From positions 9,518,786-9,582,785 of the forward strand of contig NC_051100.1 in NCBI RefSeq assembly GCF_901709675.1: a stretch of 64,000 nt of DNA, read 5' to 3'. This DNA comes from Syngnathus acus. Taxonomy: Eukaryota; Chordata; Actinopteri; Syngnathiformes; Syngnathidae. Position 1 is the first letter of the stretch, and each line of letters begins with the position of its first letter. The position numbers and the translations under genes are program-made. Positions 1 through 14,602 of the stretch are shown piece by piece. Below the pieces are notes generated by a model. That model had not been told where the DNA came from, did no database searches, and saw only the letters and a list, made by a program, of their open reading frames with translations.

Positions 1-3000
1 TGCTTTATTTGTTCGGCCCAAGATCAGGCGACCCATGTTAAACGCAAGACACATTAGGGCTGCGACAAAACTATTAAATGTTTTCCGTTCTATTGCGCAA
101 AGCAAGTGAATATTAACCTATGGATCCTTTTGATTATAGTGTGAGGTCAGTCTTACGCAGTCACAGTCCTCCCACACATTCACTAATGATAGCCTTGCGC
201 CAAGTTTGTACAATACATTTCAGCCACAGTACATTGGCCACATGCAATTCCTCATCCAAATTACTGTGATTAAAAAATTCCAACAACTTTTTATATGTTG
301 CTTCTTGCTTTGTACGTGGTCGTCGCCTGTCTCTGCTTTCCTAATTCAGCAAACAGGGGTTATTAGTCTCACAGATTTGTGCCCCCTGCTTTAGACTGAC
401 ACAATGTAGTAAAAGTCTGTTTAATGTACAGTATCCAAGAATAGAAATGAAGCTCCATTTCAGTATAAATAACAGAAAAGCTCAATTTCTCTGTTCTTGC
501 GGGCCTCGACAAATGATTTAGGGCACATCTCTCTTTAACCTAAACACTTCCAAGCATGGGGTTCCTCTGCAGCGTCCAGCCCGTCACTCCACAAGTGAGG
601 CCTCAAGTTTCCACGAGCAAAGCTATTGTGTATGTCAGCAGCATCCATCATGTAGATGTACAACTCTGGAAAGTTCTTTTTTTTTCTTTTTTACAGTTTG
701 CAATTTCATGGCGAGCCACAATAAAAGTACAACGTTTAATTTAGTGTGTTCACTATTGCGAATGTCATTTTGTGGGGGTTGTGAAAATGGAGAGTGTGCA
801 ATTGAGTTTGTTATTGAGCTGGCAAGCTGGTCTTTCATTGGATGTAATTGCCTGATGGTGAGCTAAATGGATTTCTATTGGAAAGGCTGAACTTCAGTGT
901 CACTTTGTGGTCACACACCATCAATTAATGCCTCTGGACAGGATTTTTCTACAGCTGGGCCAGGTTCCATAACAAGCTCAGTTTAGAACTGATACTCAAG
1001 GGACAGATTAGTACCAAAAATTGCATGTGGGGGACGGTATCTGCATGCCTGCTTGCTTCAGCAAATAAATGACTTATTGCTCACATGGGTCGAACCCTTC
1101 GACCCAGGGAGAGGAGATATGGATGAGAACATAGCCTATGGTCAAGGAGAAATTGCATTTACTATGTCCAAAAAAAAATCATCAAATTGCCTCTAAACAC
1201 AAAGCACGTCCGCCTTATCCGGAAGATAAAAATCAAAGCTGTGCGTGGACTGGATGTAGATGGCAGATGGACTTCTACGATGTTATTTCCAGATGACTAC
1301 ATTTGGCCATGCTTTCCAAAACCTCTAAAGCAAACTTTTCATAATTGGTAGATAAATCAATTCCAATTGGGTAAACAACCCCTATTCAATGACAAATGAG
1401 AAACTCATGTCATGCAAATTAACTCATGCAAGGGAAGCCAAACAAAGTAAAGTGGCACAAATCATTCCCATGAAAAATATGATTAAGCAGCACCACCAGC
1501 TAGGAGCCACTTATGAGTTCCATGTATGTAGTATCTCTGTATCTTTACTGCTATTTTTCTATAACAGTCCTTTTATTTTGTTTAACAAAATTGCGGGTAC
1601 TCTTAAGAAAAGAAAAACTCACAATGGCCACTGAAATAACTTGAAACTGACAAGACTGGAATTTACCAAAAAATGCATATTGACAAACCTTGTGTGTATT
1701 TTTAGCATCTGAGACAAAACCCAAACTGTTTGGCAAGTCACATCAGTTCTATGTTTACAGAAACAAAAACACAAATAACTGCTGTGAGACATGGGGGATG
1801 TTCTTTTATTTTCTGGGACTGCTTTGCTGCCTCTAGCACAGGGGTGTCTTAATATGTGCAGATTGCAATGAAATCTCCAAACTATCAAAGCATTTCCCGA
1901 AATGTGGTAGGCTTGGTTTCAGCTACAAGTCATGGGCCCTCCAATGGATTCAACTACAGAGCTGAAAAGACCCAAGAATGGCTAAAATAGTAGCATTGAT
2001 TGACATCTAGTCAAGCAAAGTTGGGACCACACAGGGTAATCCTTCATGGCTCTTCAAGGGCAAAAGCACGCATGCATGAATGATGGCCACTGGAGAAGAA
2101 GCCCAGCCTTGCCCCCACCTCCTTTCCTCTTAAAAAGCACTCGCTCTCCTTGAGTGTCTCCAGAGTGGGACAGATGCAACAAGGCAAGCCGACCTTCTTG
2201 GATGGGTCAAGGGAAAACACAAGGACGGTTGGCGGAGGGGGGTGTTGACCTTAGTGGAGGTATGCATCACTCAGCGAAGATGATGCCATCTTGGTGCACA
2301 AACACAGGCCCAAACGTGAAAAAAAAATCACGGTGGGGGTGGAATGAATGAATGAGTCTTGCCCTTGGATGTCTAAATTTCACAAGATAACCAAAGACAA
2401 GCATGCTCTGTCCAAGGCTGAGGGACGTTTCGACGTCCCATTGACGTTGTCTGTCAGATCTGAAGGAGAGATTGTTCATGCCTCTTACAGTTTCTAGTAC
2501 AGTGATGAGGCCCTTCAACTGAACAATAGCCACTTCATCCATCTGTCTCCTTGTGCGCCTCCGCCGTCTCTACTATTCTGTCTCCATATCCAACACCCAC
2601 TCAAGTGACTGTATAAATTCAGATTATGGAAGAATTATTTTGGTCTGTCTGGCAATTAAATGCTCTTATGTGTGGCTTTCCAAGGCAGCCAGCCAAGCTC
2701 CCATCGGCACCAGTCCCAGTCAAATCTAATTCTACAAGCGTCTGTGGTAATGTCTTTGTCTGTGGTAAGGCGTTTTTATCAGAAGGGAATGTGTCACTTT
2801 GGATTGAAATATCCCCTTCCTCTCACGCTTCCTGAATCCCTTAGCGCAACAAAAAAGCAAAGAAGGATTTATTTCCCACGTGTAGATCCAAACAAGATGA
2901 GACCATCTCAAAGTCATCAGACATTTGTGAGACACTCATTTCTTTTTATTCAAGTCTCAAGTTTTATTCCTCACTGACATGAAACCTTAAATTTACCATC

Positions 3001-3200
3001 TCTGTTGGAAAGGACATTTAAGTGATGAGGTTGCATAAAGTAGTAAAAATCCATTAATGTAACATAGATACATGTTTATTTTGGAAATTAGTGACATTCA
3101 ACACATCAGAAGGCCCACCGACTTTATTTCCAAGAGACATCACGTCAGAGCCATCCTCACCACATTGAGCCGCAAGCGAAGGTCGCTCTCAACAGTTGCG

Positions 3201-3256
<56 letters not shown>

Positions 3257-6200
3257 GTTGCCCTTAGATGGGAGTCACTAACTGTGGCAGAGTCTGGCAT
3301 CTAGCCAGAAGAGAGAATCTTAAGTGCGGAGCCCGGCCTTGCCTCAACCCAAATGTAAGAACCACTTTAAACACATTCTTTCACATATTTAACACGGCAG
3401 CTCAACAGCTGAGGTCTCCCAAGCACGGTTGAATCAGTTCGGGTCAGTGTGCAGAGGGCTGATACAGCATGGGGGGGCTGTGGGATTAAGCTATTACCTT
3501 AACCGCAGGAAGTGGGTGAAATATGATACTAGGTCATTTCACCAAGATCTCTTGCTAAGCAGTGCATATAGATTTTTTTTACATATTTACTTTTTCCAAA
3601 CTCACACACAAATAGGCCCTATGTCAAGACATCTTCAGAAGATTATTTATTTCTTTAGAGTTTGAATTCAAAAGCTGAAGACTGATCTCAAACTTTTACA
3701 TTTTCTATTGCCACATTTGTTCAGAAAAGTTGATGGCTTGCATTTATGAATAAAATTTCCGGAATGCATGCACCTGATTATACAAAGGGTGTTGATTTTA
3801 ATAAACCGACAACCTTGGTAAGAGTAAGTTACAAAAATTGATCTAAATCATGTCAAACATAAAAAAAATATATGAAAATCTATCTAATAATGTAACTATC
3901 TGGCAATGAATTGACAACAAAAGATTTTTTTCCCTTTTCTTTTATTGTACTGTCCAAAACCACTGATGTCATTAGAGCAGCAAGGCAGTTACCACAAATC
4001 ACATATATTTTCCTAAGGGAGCAGTAAAATATTTTCATTTATGAGACTACCATTATCTCATGGAGCATGATGGACAACTCACGCCGGACTTACCTAAAGA
4101 CATCCTTCCATTCCTGCCATTTAATGTACTCACATGAATTCATTTTTAACTGTTATTTTAATACTACAGCAGTAATATAATTGGAGATTGTAAAATGTTT
4201 TAATAATTTGTGGTGATTATAATGATAGTGTAAAGCCACAATGTAATGCAGGAACAAATGACACTAATTTTGTTTTCATATGTTTATTGTACAATATAGA
4301 TACAGTATGTAAATAAAAGGAGACACTTATCTCAATTTGTTCTTATTTCTTCTAGATACACACAGCAGCTGGTCTAACATACAATCTGCTAAAATTCTTT
4401 CTCCACGGTAGCTCACATCCTCTTTTCCTCCACCTGACTCTGTAGAAGCACTTGTAGTTGTTCTTTGCTGTACCACAATAAATGTAATAGTGCAGTGTGA
4501 GTTTGAATTACATCACACTCATCGTTATGGGCCACCGAGATGCTTGTGGTACAACAAGCTCAGCCATCTTGACTGACTGAAAGGTGAACACAAACATTTT
4601 TGTGAAAATAACATTTTGCCAAATATCTGTTCAATATTTTCAATTGAAAATCCTTCTATGTACAGTCTGGTAAACACAGAGTTCAGCCAAGCTACAGAAG
4701 CCATGATCGTAATGTGAAAAGTAACTAGAGATGGGAATAGAAAAAGAAAGGCTCTCTTTAAAAGCTGATTTCCAGTAATTCAATTCCTAGAACTCTTTTC
4801 CCCACCAAATAAATGAAATCACTCATCAATTCCTCTTGGAAAAAGACAAGAAAAAAAAGGAAAAGCACACTGACTGGGCAGGGGTTTTGCTGCTAGTGAG
4901 GTCACATAAAGTGTTTGGTTCTTGGGCTGTGATTTGGCCGTTAGGTGGATAAATTAAAACAAAAAACAACACACACACTATGGTAATCCAGCCACTTATT
5001 TTTCTTCCCTCCCCAAAGGTTACATTGCAGATTGATTGCTATAAATCTGTTCACAGTTTAAAGATATTAAAGCGTGAAAGAAAATAAACCCTTTTCTACT
5101 ATTTAATTCCCTCACCTATGAGAATTGATATAGAATCGTATTCATAATGCATCGGGAACACCCAAGCCTTAATAAAACCTTAGGCGATTAGAAAGCAACT
5201 TAAAGCTTTGCTTTACATAATTAAACAAACTGTTTATTATTTATACATGACCTTTCATATTTAAAGTAACACAAAAGCAACTAACACAAATGTTCATATA
5301 ACAGGTAATAAAAGACAGATAAGCTTCTCACCAACCCGCAGTCGCTGAAGCCCAACCCCCTCACAATTTTCTAGTACATCCAACATTGTTGTATAATAGT
5401 GTTTACAGTGTAAAAAAGTACATAAAAATACATAATGTGTCTGAGCAGAAAGTAGAATGATGGTAGACAATTATGGTAGGGCTGTCAGCAACAAGGGCCG
5501 CAAACAGCTCAAAGCCACGGGGAGCAAGCCACACAGTGACTGCCCTGCCCCAGAAAGACAAAGGAGTCAAGCAAGACTATAGGCAAAAAACTCCAGTCCA
5601 AGACCCCCCTGGCCCCCGGAGACCCTTCTATAGTCAGAGCCTATTACAGCCCCAATGAATGAACACACAAATAAACAAATAAGTAAATATGTGCTTTTGA
5701 ATGGTGTTTTCAAAGGGCTAGCGGCAGACTTTTTTTTTTAACGGTTGCAGCACACAAAGATTACCCACACGGCCCTCCAACAATGAAGGAGTGTAAATGA
5801 AAGTGCACACCGTGCTGCATTCTTAACACAACACATTATTTGCTGTGCTAATTTACCTCCCTATGCACATCTGATAAACATCTGGTCTTAATGTAAGGTC
5901 TTACAGTGCTTTGCTAGAGATGTCAAGTTGGACACTCTCATGAGGACACAGAGCGCTGCACTGAGCTTCTCATTTGTTAACCAATTTAATGATCTAAGAA
6001 GGCCCTCAGATAATCTAAATAAATGTACAGTACATTTACTGTACTACCCTTTATCAGGCAGGATTATTTGAAGGCTACATGAAGCATGTAACCTTGATGT
6101 TGGGGAAAAAAGACCTTTATGTGGGCTCTCACTGAAAATACAGTAAAAACATTGAAAGACCCTTTGGTGAAAGATGTGGTGGTTATTATAGGGACAGATA

Positions 6201-7890
6201 ACACGTGGGAGCATGTGGAAAGAATCACAATCAGACTCGAACACACGCAAGTGCAGACCCACACACTTCCTGTCAAAAACATTTATCCCACATATGAAAT
6301 TTAACCAATTTGATGTGGTGGAATGGGAGATTCGCATCATGTGCTGCTGAAACGTTGGCTGTATGTGATGCTAGCAAATTAGACCAACGCTTTGAGGAAT
6401 GTTGAATCGATTGATGCATTTGAGAGACCCAGGATAAATCCCATTCGAAGCTTCCCGGGTTGGATCGCAAATCTTTCCTGTCGATTGCAAAGAAAATATA
6501 CGGTTGGTTGACTAGTGAGGGTTTTGTTTCTGGAGAAAGAATTGCTGCTGATTTAGTATCTCATTCTCTGGATGCTCACTGAACTGAGCTCTGGTGTGGT
6601 ATAATGTGGCGTCGATATGCTATGTTGCACAACATCATACCCGCTAGCAAATATGGTAAGGAAGCAATACGCAAGAAGGCACTGTATTTACTGGTTTTCA
6701 TATTTATGACCAAGAACAGTTTTGCAAACAATTGTTGACTGTAATTATGACTGTAATGCGCTTGCATATAAATTCAGGTAGAGTGACACTGAAACTGTGA
6801 ACTATTTAACCTCCTGGATTTGCCTTTGATTTGGGAAATACCACTGTGGTTATACATCATATGTGAGTCATTGTATTATCCTCACATCTCATTTCTTACA
6901 GTTTGCAGTGATGGTGATGCTGTAAGGTCATTTGCACTAGATCCATTTTTGCCTATACACAGTCGAGCATGGACGGGACCCGATCTCACTTTTCAAGGGG
7001 GCATGCTTTGAGTTCCAGAGGGGTACACATGAAAGCGTAACAGAATATAAAGGAGTGCCCAAGGATACACTGCAGCGCTCAATGTGAGGACAATTTAGCC
7101 CTGATGGAAAACCTGGATCAAAGGCCTGGCCTCCATAATTGCACATTCCCCAACAAACACTATGCCATTTGAAGAGCGGGCCAGACCTCCGGACTCCTGA
7201 GACATGTTCCTGTGCACAGTGTACACATCAGCCTTGTTTCTTTCACCTTGCAGTCTTTATCTCAATGCCTTGCCGCAAGATTAGAGAAATTCTTTCATTC
7301 TGCAAGCGTTCAGGATTTTTGTTTGAATGTGAAGAATCCAAGCGACGCTACCTCAAACACGCTTGCTGCGATCATGCCCTGAAACAACTCTTGTGAACAT
7401 ATTGGATGTAGCTAACGGGAACTGTCATGTCCTAGCTGTTGTACAGGTTGAACTTTGGGTTGCAATGTGCTAGACTTGCAAAAATAACATTAAGTGTTGT
7501 GGTTATATAAGGGCCGTGCAAATTAACTGTGCTCCTGAGCTTCTGAAATGAGTTACTGCTTGCCTGAGTAATTCTAATTATATTAAGAAGATCTGTTTAA
7601 ATTCATTTAGTCAGAGAATTTATTGCATGGCTCTCTGTCTTTACCTGTAGCAGACGCAGGACAGTTTTTCTCCCAAACAACTTCAACAACTTGTTTTTCT
7701 TTTTGTTGATTCGGTTCATTTAATCACTTTTTTAAGTTGGAAATTGATAGTGTTTGATATTGGATTTGCATTCACAAGGAAATATTATAGGAGGACCAGA
7801 AAGCAACTGTTGAGTATTAGTATAAAAGACAAGTCTGTGTCATCGTGTCATCTGGCACAAGAATGTCACGCAGCTCCACCAGTATTAAAG
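1..7890. other. 5' flanking non-coding region, distal part
   Basis: AT-rich sequence with stop codons in all frames. The short open frames have no recognisable domain, no splice-flanked exon pattern and no coding bias. It contains one AC microsatellite. Stretches around 800-1010, 2140-2560 and 5470-5660 are less repetitive and could be constrained, but that is only an impression. I see no gene. Confidence 0.6.
3204..3252. repeat. (AC)n microsatellite
   Basis: About 24 uninterrupted AC dinucleotides. Simple repeat, likely length-polymorphic. Confidence 0.97.
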
Positions 7891-7891
7891 A

Positions 7892-7950
7892 CCAGCGATT
7901 CCCAACCAGGGTGCCGGCATACAGATCATCAGGGGTGCCATGAGAGGAAA
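7892..7950 (+). mobile_element. hAT-type element end, fragment
   Basis: The segment starts CCAGCGATTCCCAACCAGGG, followed by a second GGGGTGCCATGAGAG block. This resembles the end sequence of teleost hAT non-autonomous elements. No matching opposite end was found, so it is probably a truncated relic. Confidence 0.3.
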
Positions 7951-10900
7951 AAAAAAACCTGTGTATCCACCTGTTGCCATTCATACAGCAGACGCCAGTT
8001 CCTGCAAGTATATCAGCTTTCAGACTGTGGAAGTCCATTCATAAAGGAAGGAAGAATTATTTTAGCATTTTTGTTTTGTAGTTTGTGTAAAATGGGCACA
8101 TTGGCTCAATAAAGTTATACTATTGTATACCAACCACACCCAGTTATTGTACCATCCAAATGATTTTGTAGATATATTTTTTTAATCAGGTCACAGAGGG
8201 TGTAATGATTTTCCATTGATTGATTGATTTTTGCAGGCAATGATGCTTTGTGACAGTGTGAGAACAAATGGAGGTCATTCTCTATCCAGTGTGTCGTCAT
8301 TCTGCCCCAAATCAGCATGCATGTATGCTCCGGTTCACTCGTGATCCTGAACACGCTATACAGTAGAGAAAGGACTGATAGATACTTTGCAGTTAGATGT
8401 TTGAGACTTTCACACAGTTGATATGGGATCCCTCTCAATGCCTGATTGACTTGGATCCAGTCGAGTGTGTAGATTGCTTTCACCAATCTCCACTGGGCTA
8501 CACACAAGATCAGATAGAATCTTGAAAATGACATGGAATGTCTTGGCAGTACTGTAAGGCACCGTGGTAAATATTTCATAATAGCCAAGAAAAACGAACA
8601 TTAGTTTTCTTCAGAGGAATCATTTTGGTGGACCTTGGTTTTGGTATGTTATTGTCTTTACAAAGCGTAATGTGACGGGACTTCCTTTTGCTCTGACACC
8701 ACCCATTTGACTGGATGCACTGATATTTGCACACAATATCCTTTCAACACTGTTCAGGCGGCATCAGAAAACCATGGCGGTTGGGCACACACTGACTTTT
8801 CAGTACATGAGAGCCTTTTGAGTGCTTACTGCAGGACTTCTGATGGTTTTATGTTGCGTCTAGACTTTAATAAGTGGTTGCGTTTTCCTCAGAGCACACC
8901 CCAAAATCTCCCTTGAAAGTCAGATGACGGGGCTTTTGTTGTTGTGCCGAATTAAAATAAACATAACTAATAGGCCAAAATGTGGTCAACCTTCAGTTTA
9001 GTGTTTCTCATGGATATCTTGGGTAGTGTTCGAAACAAAATGAAAGAACCAAATATAAGCAGATTTCTAAATTGTGACATTAAAAAGTTTATTGACTGTA
9101 ATAAATGTAAATAAAAAGTGATTCAGATAATGGATGGGTGTCTAAATAATTATTCTTATTCTTAATTAATAGAGTAATTCAGATGATATTTTGTAATAAT
9201 TGCATCAGTGTCGTATGAATATCAATGAGTAAAGGGCCGTGTGGTTCAGGGTGAAATTATATTCACATTTGTCATTTGTGGGTCACCTGTGACCCATCCT
9301 AATAATACCTGGTTAAAAAATGGGCCATCAGATGGCTTGACTCATAGGACACACCAACCATATCGTTCTCCAATAAATCCTGCCCTATTGTTAATCACAG
9401 AGGATTTTCTTTAAATTAAAGCTAGCAAATAAAAGCGCCATTGTAAAATAAAATGATTATGAGGGCTAACGTATATAAATCAATGCTTGGGTTTTGACAA
9501 AGAATATGAATATATGAATGTCACTCTTATCATCAGTCAATGCCCTTCTTCAATAAAAGAGGTATTTTAGGATATGGGACACACGTTTGTTAATTGAAAG
9601 GGAGGCAGGGGTTAAACAATTCTTTCAACGTTGCAATCTGTCAGTCTGCACCAGTGCATGCTGAGACTAAGGACCGGACACAGGAGTCAAGCTGAGCCCT
9701 TCCAAGGACCTTAAACTGTAGCAGCCGTCGTCTCGGAAACCCTCAAAGCAGCTGCGTGCTGTGTGATACTCTTACACACGACCATCCTCTGACTTGAGAG
9801 TTATTTGGGGCATTGGCAAGATAATATAGAGCCGAGAGATACAACACATATTAATAACTCCTCCATTGAGTGTGCATCCGAATAAATGCGAATAAAAGTC
9901 ATTAGTCTAGTCCCGCTTGTATTTTTTTCTGTTAGTCGTGCTATGATGATCATGTACACTTGACTACAATGTCACTTACTCGAACGTAGAAAAAAACGAA
10001 ACTATGAAAAAGTGCTGTATTTGTGTTTGTACATCTGTTTGTTCGGGCATCAACCACAGTTGGGTGTATGCCAAGATGACAGTTGGCATTACTATAAGCC
10101 CGAGTCTTAAAGTCAGTTTTGCTGATGACTCATTTCTGTTTGATATGTATACGGACGCTCACAGAGTCTTCCACTTCGTTCATTTCATCCGTCATGTGTA
10201 AGATTCCGGGAGGTTTGCAGATACCAACGCCTGCATAAAATATAGGGGCAGTATTGATATTTAAAATAATAATTTCTGCAAATGGTGGAACATTTTGAAG
10301 CGCAGGAGAGGATATGGCAAACAGTGTACCTTTCTTTTTTGGACTTGTCTTCACTCTGTCACTTTGCTCTGGTCTCCTCATTACTTGTGTTTCCATTAGC
10401 AACTTCTTTTGAACAGCTTTATTTGCCAATTACACGTTGATTTGTGTTCCGTTAAAATGCTGCAGGGAGGAGGCGTCTTTAGTTTTTGGACACTGTAAGA
10501 GTTACTGTATTTATTTAAACCCTTCTGTCATGCTCGTGAATTTGCATTCGTCATGTCACTGCATCAATCATTTTAAAGCAATACTTCCACCCATAACATC
10601 TGTTACATGATTTAATGTTGTCATGTGTTGGTTATCCTGCCACTGTTAAACACTAATGTAATGACATATTATAATTGATTTACACCAAATCAGCGTTTCT
10701 TATAATGTTAGATCTAATATAAGGAAATTTGATTAGGTTTATGAACACGTTAATCCAAACAGAAGAGTCTTTGTTTTACCAAAGCTTTGGCTTAATACGT
10801 AATAGTGTTAAAAAATTGACATAATTTAACAATCATAGTTCCCCCCCCCCAAAAAAAACAAAAACCTAACTCAATCGGCATTGAAAAATTCATGTTTGAT

Positions 10901-11287
10901 TTTTGTCAGTTTTTTGTTGAACATATCCCAAAAGATGTTTCCTATTATCATAATTATGCAGAAAATACTACTGTGGACAAAAATGAACAAAAGTCTAGGT
11001 TACTAGTGACTTAATTCCTACTGAAAGGGGTATTGCACAAAAGCTCTATTTTCAATATCGTAACAGTATGTTGGCCCCACCCTCTTACATTAGTTATCTT
11101 GATAAGCTGTCACTCAAATCAACATCCAGCATTGAGTTAATCCATGGAGAACTTTGCGACCTTATACCACTGCAACCACAAAGTGGACCACACCTTCAGG
11201 AAATGCAACCACAGGATGTGTATAGTAATTGTACCACAACATTTTACCAATACCATCCAAAACCACTTTTAAGTAAACAAATGTGCA

Positions 11288-11352
11288 GTGTGTGTGTGAG
11301 TGTGTGTGCGTGTGTGTGCGTGCGTGTGTGTGTGCGTGTGCGCGTGTGTGTA

Positions 11353-11392
<40 letters not shown>
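11288..11392. repeat. (GT)n followed by (TA)n microsatellite
   Basis: An imperfect GT/GC-GT run to about 11362 passes directly into 15 TA dinucleotides. Both parts are prone to length change and to unusual DNA conformation. Confidence 0.95.
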
Positions 11393-11395
<3 letters not shown>

Positions 11396-12605
11396 GTATA
11401 TTTATTTATTTATTCATAAATTATTTTATGTTATATTTATTATATTCAATTTTATCTAATTTAGTCCTTTAGAGAATTTTCTAACAAGACCTTGCATTTT
11501 GCAGCATGAGAGGTTTGACACATTAGAAGGACGTAAGCCAGCTGCAGTTCTGATCCAGAGGTTCCGAGCGTATGGGCCCTCACAGTCCAGTGCGAGGGAG
11601 GGTTTGCTGCTGTGAGGCTACTCCACCTAATCCCAGGCTGCATTACTCAACCAGTCCAGTCAAAGAGCACACAGACATGGGGACTTCCCATTTCCTCCAA
11701 AGACATAGAGGGATACTGTATTGCCTCATGAACCACTGAGGTAATATCATGACTTCAACCGAATACTGCAAAGTCAAACCCACACTGTCCTATAAGTGCA
11801 CACCATATAGTTTGAGAACATACAGTGCATAGACATTGTATGCACACAAAAAATGAGGAACACAATCATGAATTAGTTTAGTGTAGCATTGAAGACATCA
11901 CGCAATCGTGGCCATTGCCAACAATGAAGGTACTTCTCAGATAAATTATTTCCCACAAATCCTCACAACCCACCATTCAGCGATAAGTCTCGATTTTGTA
12001 AAATATGAAAGACTTCTATACATAACAAGGAAAATCTGGACGTCTGTGTGGACTCCGCCTCCAAACCAAATGCCAGCTCTACCACGACACCTGTGAGAGA
12101 TGAAACAGTAGTTGTCAAAGAAGAAAGTGAAGAAGCTGAGCAAATTGTTAGCTTCTCTGGTAAATAGATTGTGGTTGCAAATGTTAATCATTGTTAGTTT
12201 TATTGTACTGAATGACTTTGGAAACACATTAGACAAACACTGACCACATATAGCAGCTCCTGTTTTCATGTGTTGCTTCCTAGAAGACTATCGTTATGTT
12301 TTACATCCATGTAACAAAGTCCGTGGCTTGGCTGATCTCAGCATTGTTCACAAACACAATGACTTTGAATTGAAGTGTTAAACAGGTTTAATGTTTACAG
12401 TTCTTTGCTCTGACCGTATACCAAGCAGATCTGTGATGAAAATGACTTGGAATATACCCTACACCACCACAGCATAACTAGTCACGATGTTTGGAGACAT
12501 TCAACAATCAGGCCATGGCATTTTCTCTCAAAATAACTATTAAAGGTTAAAAAAAAAAAGAATAAAATTAGCTTTTCATTTCAAAAGTCACTGTCAGAAA
12601 AAAAA

Positions 12606-12646
12606 ATATATATATATATACATATATATATGTGTGTGTGTGTGTA
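12606..12646. repeat. (TA)n(TG)n microsatellite
   Basis: TA dinucleotides with one CA interruption lead into a TG run. Simple repeat. Confidence 0.95.
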
Positions 12647-13194
12647 TTTGGATACTTGGATATGTAATTCACCTACCCAATCAATGAACATGACTGTAGC
12701 GACAGACTGTGGAACGTGAAAAGAAGAAATTACCTTATCTCTTGTAATGAATGGTGCACAATGCATTTAGTCAGAGCAGATACTGATCCAAAATTCTCGA
12801 GGGAAAATCCGTCACATGGGTATGCAGCAGCTCCACGAGGTATTGCTTGCACGCAACTCTGAAATTACCGTTCTCCACAGTCCCTGGCAGACATTGTACA
12901 TACACCTTTAGGGCGATCACACTGCAGGCAGAGATGTTAGTATGTTGCAACAAGGCTCAGAAAAAAAAATGACACCTCTTATCAGAAAGAGTTCACAGGA
13001 ACTTGATTGTGCGTAATTGTGGCTGCGGTGGACTATTTCTGAGCTCAATAAAGTGAGCAAAGCAGTAAGAGTCATCCAACATTCATTTGCCACATAGCAA
13101 TTAGGTTGTTTTTAGCATATAACAAAGGGACACCGGTTGTTTCAGCAAGAGTAGACACTTTGTAAAGCACAAACCGTGGAATATTTGCCTTGAT

Positions 13195-13230
13195 AGATAA
13201 ATATGAACTTGTGGATAAATATGAACTTGT
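13195..13230. repeat. 18-bp tandem duplication
   Basis: GATAAATATGAACTTGT occurs twice, separated by one G (period 18). Small local duplication. Confidence 0.9.
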
Positions 13231-14566
13231 TCTATCTCTTAAAACAAACAGGGCCATATATTTCACTTGGAATAACAGCGATCAGCTGTATCAACACTCC
13301 TCCTACTGCAGCCAGCCACCTCAAGTGGGAAACTGGAGTCTGAGAAACATCCATTTGAAGAGACAAGGCAAGCTGCTGTATTTTTGATGAGTCGAATAGG
13401 CAAACAATTATAGTTTGAGCATGTGTTTGTCCCTCACAGTACAGTACAAATGTCAGTGGTGGACCATTAGTGCCAATTAAACCTTCCTTGCTGGCCTAAA
13501 CATGTTAAGAAGCATTGATCTGCAGATCACATTCAGAACCTAAATTTGTTTCATGAAATTGTGGTAATCTGATAAAGTCTATTCTTTTCATACCAAAGAG
13601 TTTCTCTTGGCTGCACTGCTTCCAGTACATATATGATGATAGTTTTGTTTTTGATCAATCAGATTTGCCTCGTCAATCTAATCTGACTTGGATGCCTTCA
13701 GAAAAGGTAATCCTGGTAGATGTAATGTAAACAATATTAGCAATGGGACTGTTTTTTTTTCTTCCCCCAATCAGATTTCAAATTGCAGAGCTGATTGGCC
13801 CAAAATAACATAAATAATTTCTGTCCTCTGATTGGCTGGTGACAGTGAGCCAACTTTGACTCATTGAACACGTTGGCGGTGATCTGCACACATTAATACA
13901 ATAATGGTCATATTTATAATACAATAATGGTCAGCATTTCTAATGAGTTCCATGCTGTTTTATTGTGTTTTTTGTGTAGTATTGATGGTGTCTACAATTG
14001 TGACATGATAGTTATCATAACAAAAGGTGATCAGGTAAATAATGTACTACACAAGAGGAATCACTGAACTTCAATGTTGGTCTCTTTACTCCAGGACCAA
14101 AAATAGACAATATCAAGGGGACAAAAATAGTTCATTAGCATCATCTAAATTGATCTCAGTAAGATGCTGTGTCATAAAAAACCTTCTCTGTTGAATGCCT
14201 TATGTGAGTGAGAGTCGCTTAACTTTGCACTCTCCAATAATCTAACCTCTGTTTACACTGGCACAGCTGTTAGCCTTGCCTTTGTTCAGCCGTCTGTGCG
14301 CTCCCTCCCTTTCCCAGCTTGATAACATAATACCCTGGGTATGTTTCTACAGGGCAATAAAACGAGCAGGAGCCACTATCTGCTTTTTGATTGAGCAACA
14401 TCAACAGCTTTAGACGCAGTCCTCAAACACTTGAACATTGCAATGTTTTTGTGCTGCCATGTCATATCTCAGACCTTTGAGTTGTTACAACGCCCGCCCT
14501 TTCTTTAGCATTCATGTATTTATTGAACTATCCCTCTACCCCTCCATCCCTTCATTCCTTAATTTC

Positions 14567-14602
14567 ACCATCCATCCATCATTCCGCCCATCCATCCATC
14601 CA
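14567..14602. repeat. (CCAT)n imperfect microsatellite
   Basis: Two short CCAT/ATCC runs separated by ATTCCGC. Simple repeat. Confidence 0.85.

Noticed and set aside
8115-8588. 157-codon - strand ORF
   Set aside because: No recognisable domain, no neighbouring exons and ordinary composition; consistent with chance.
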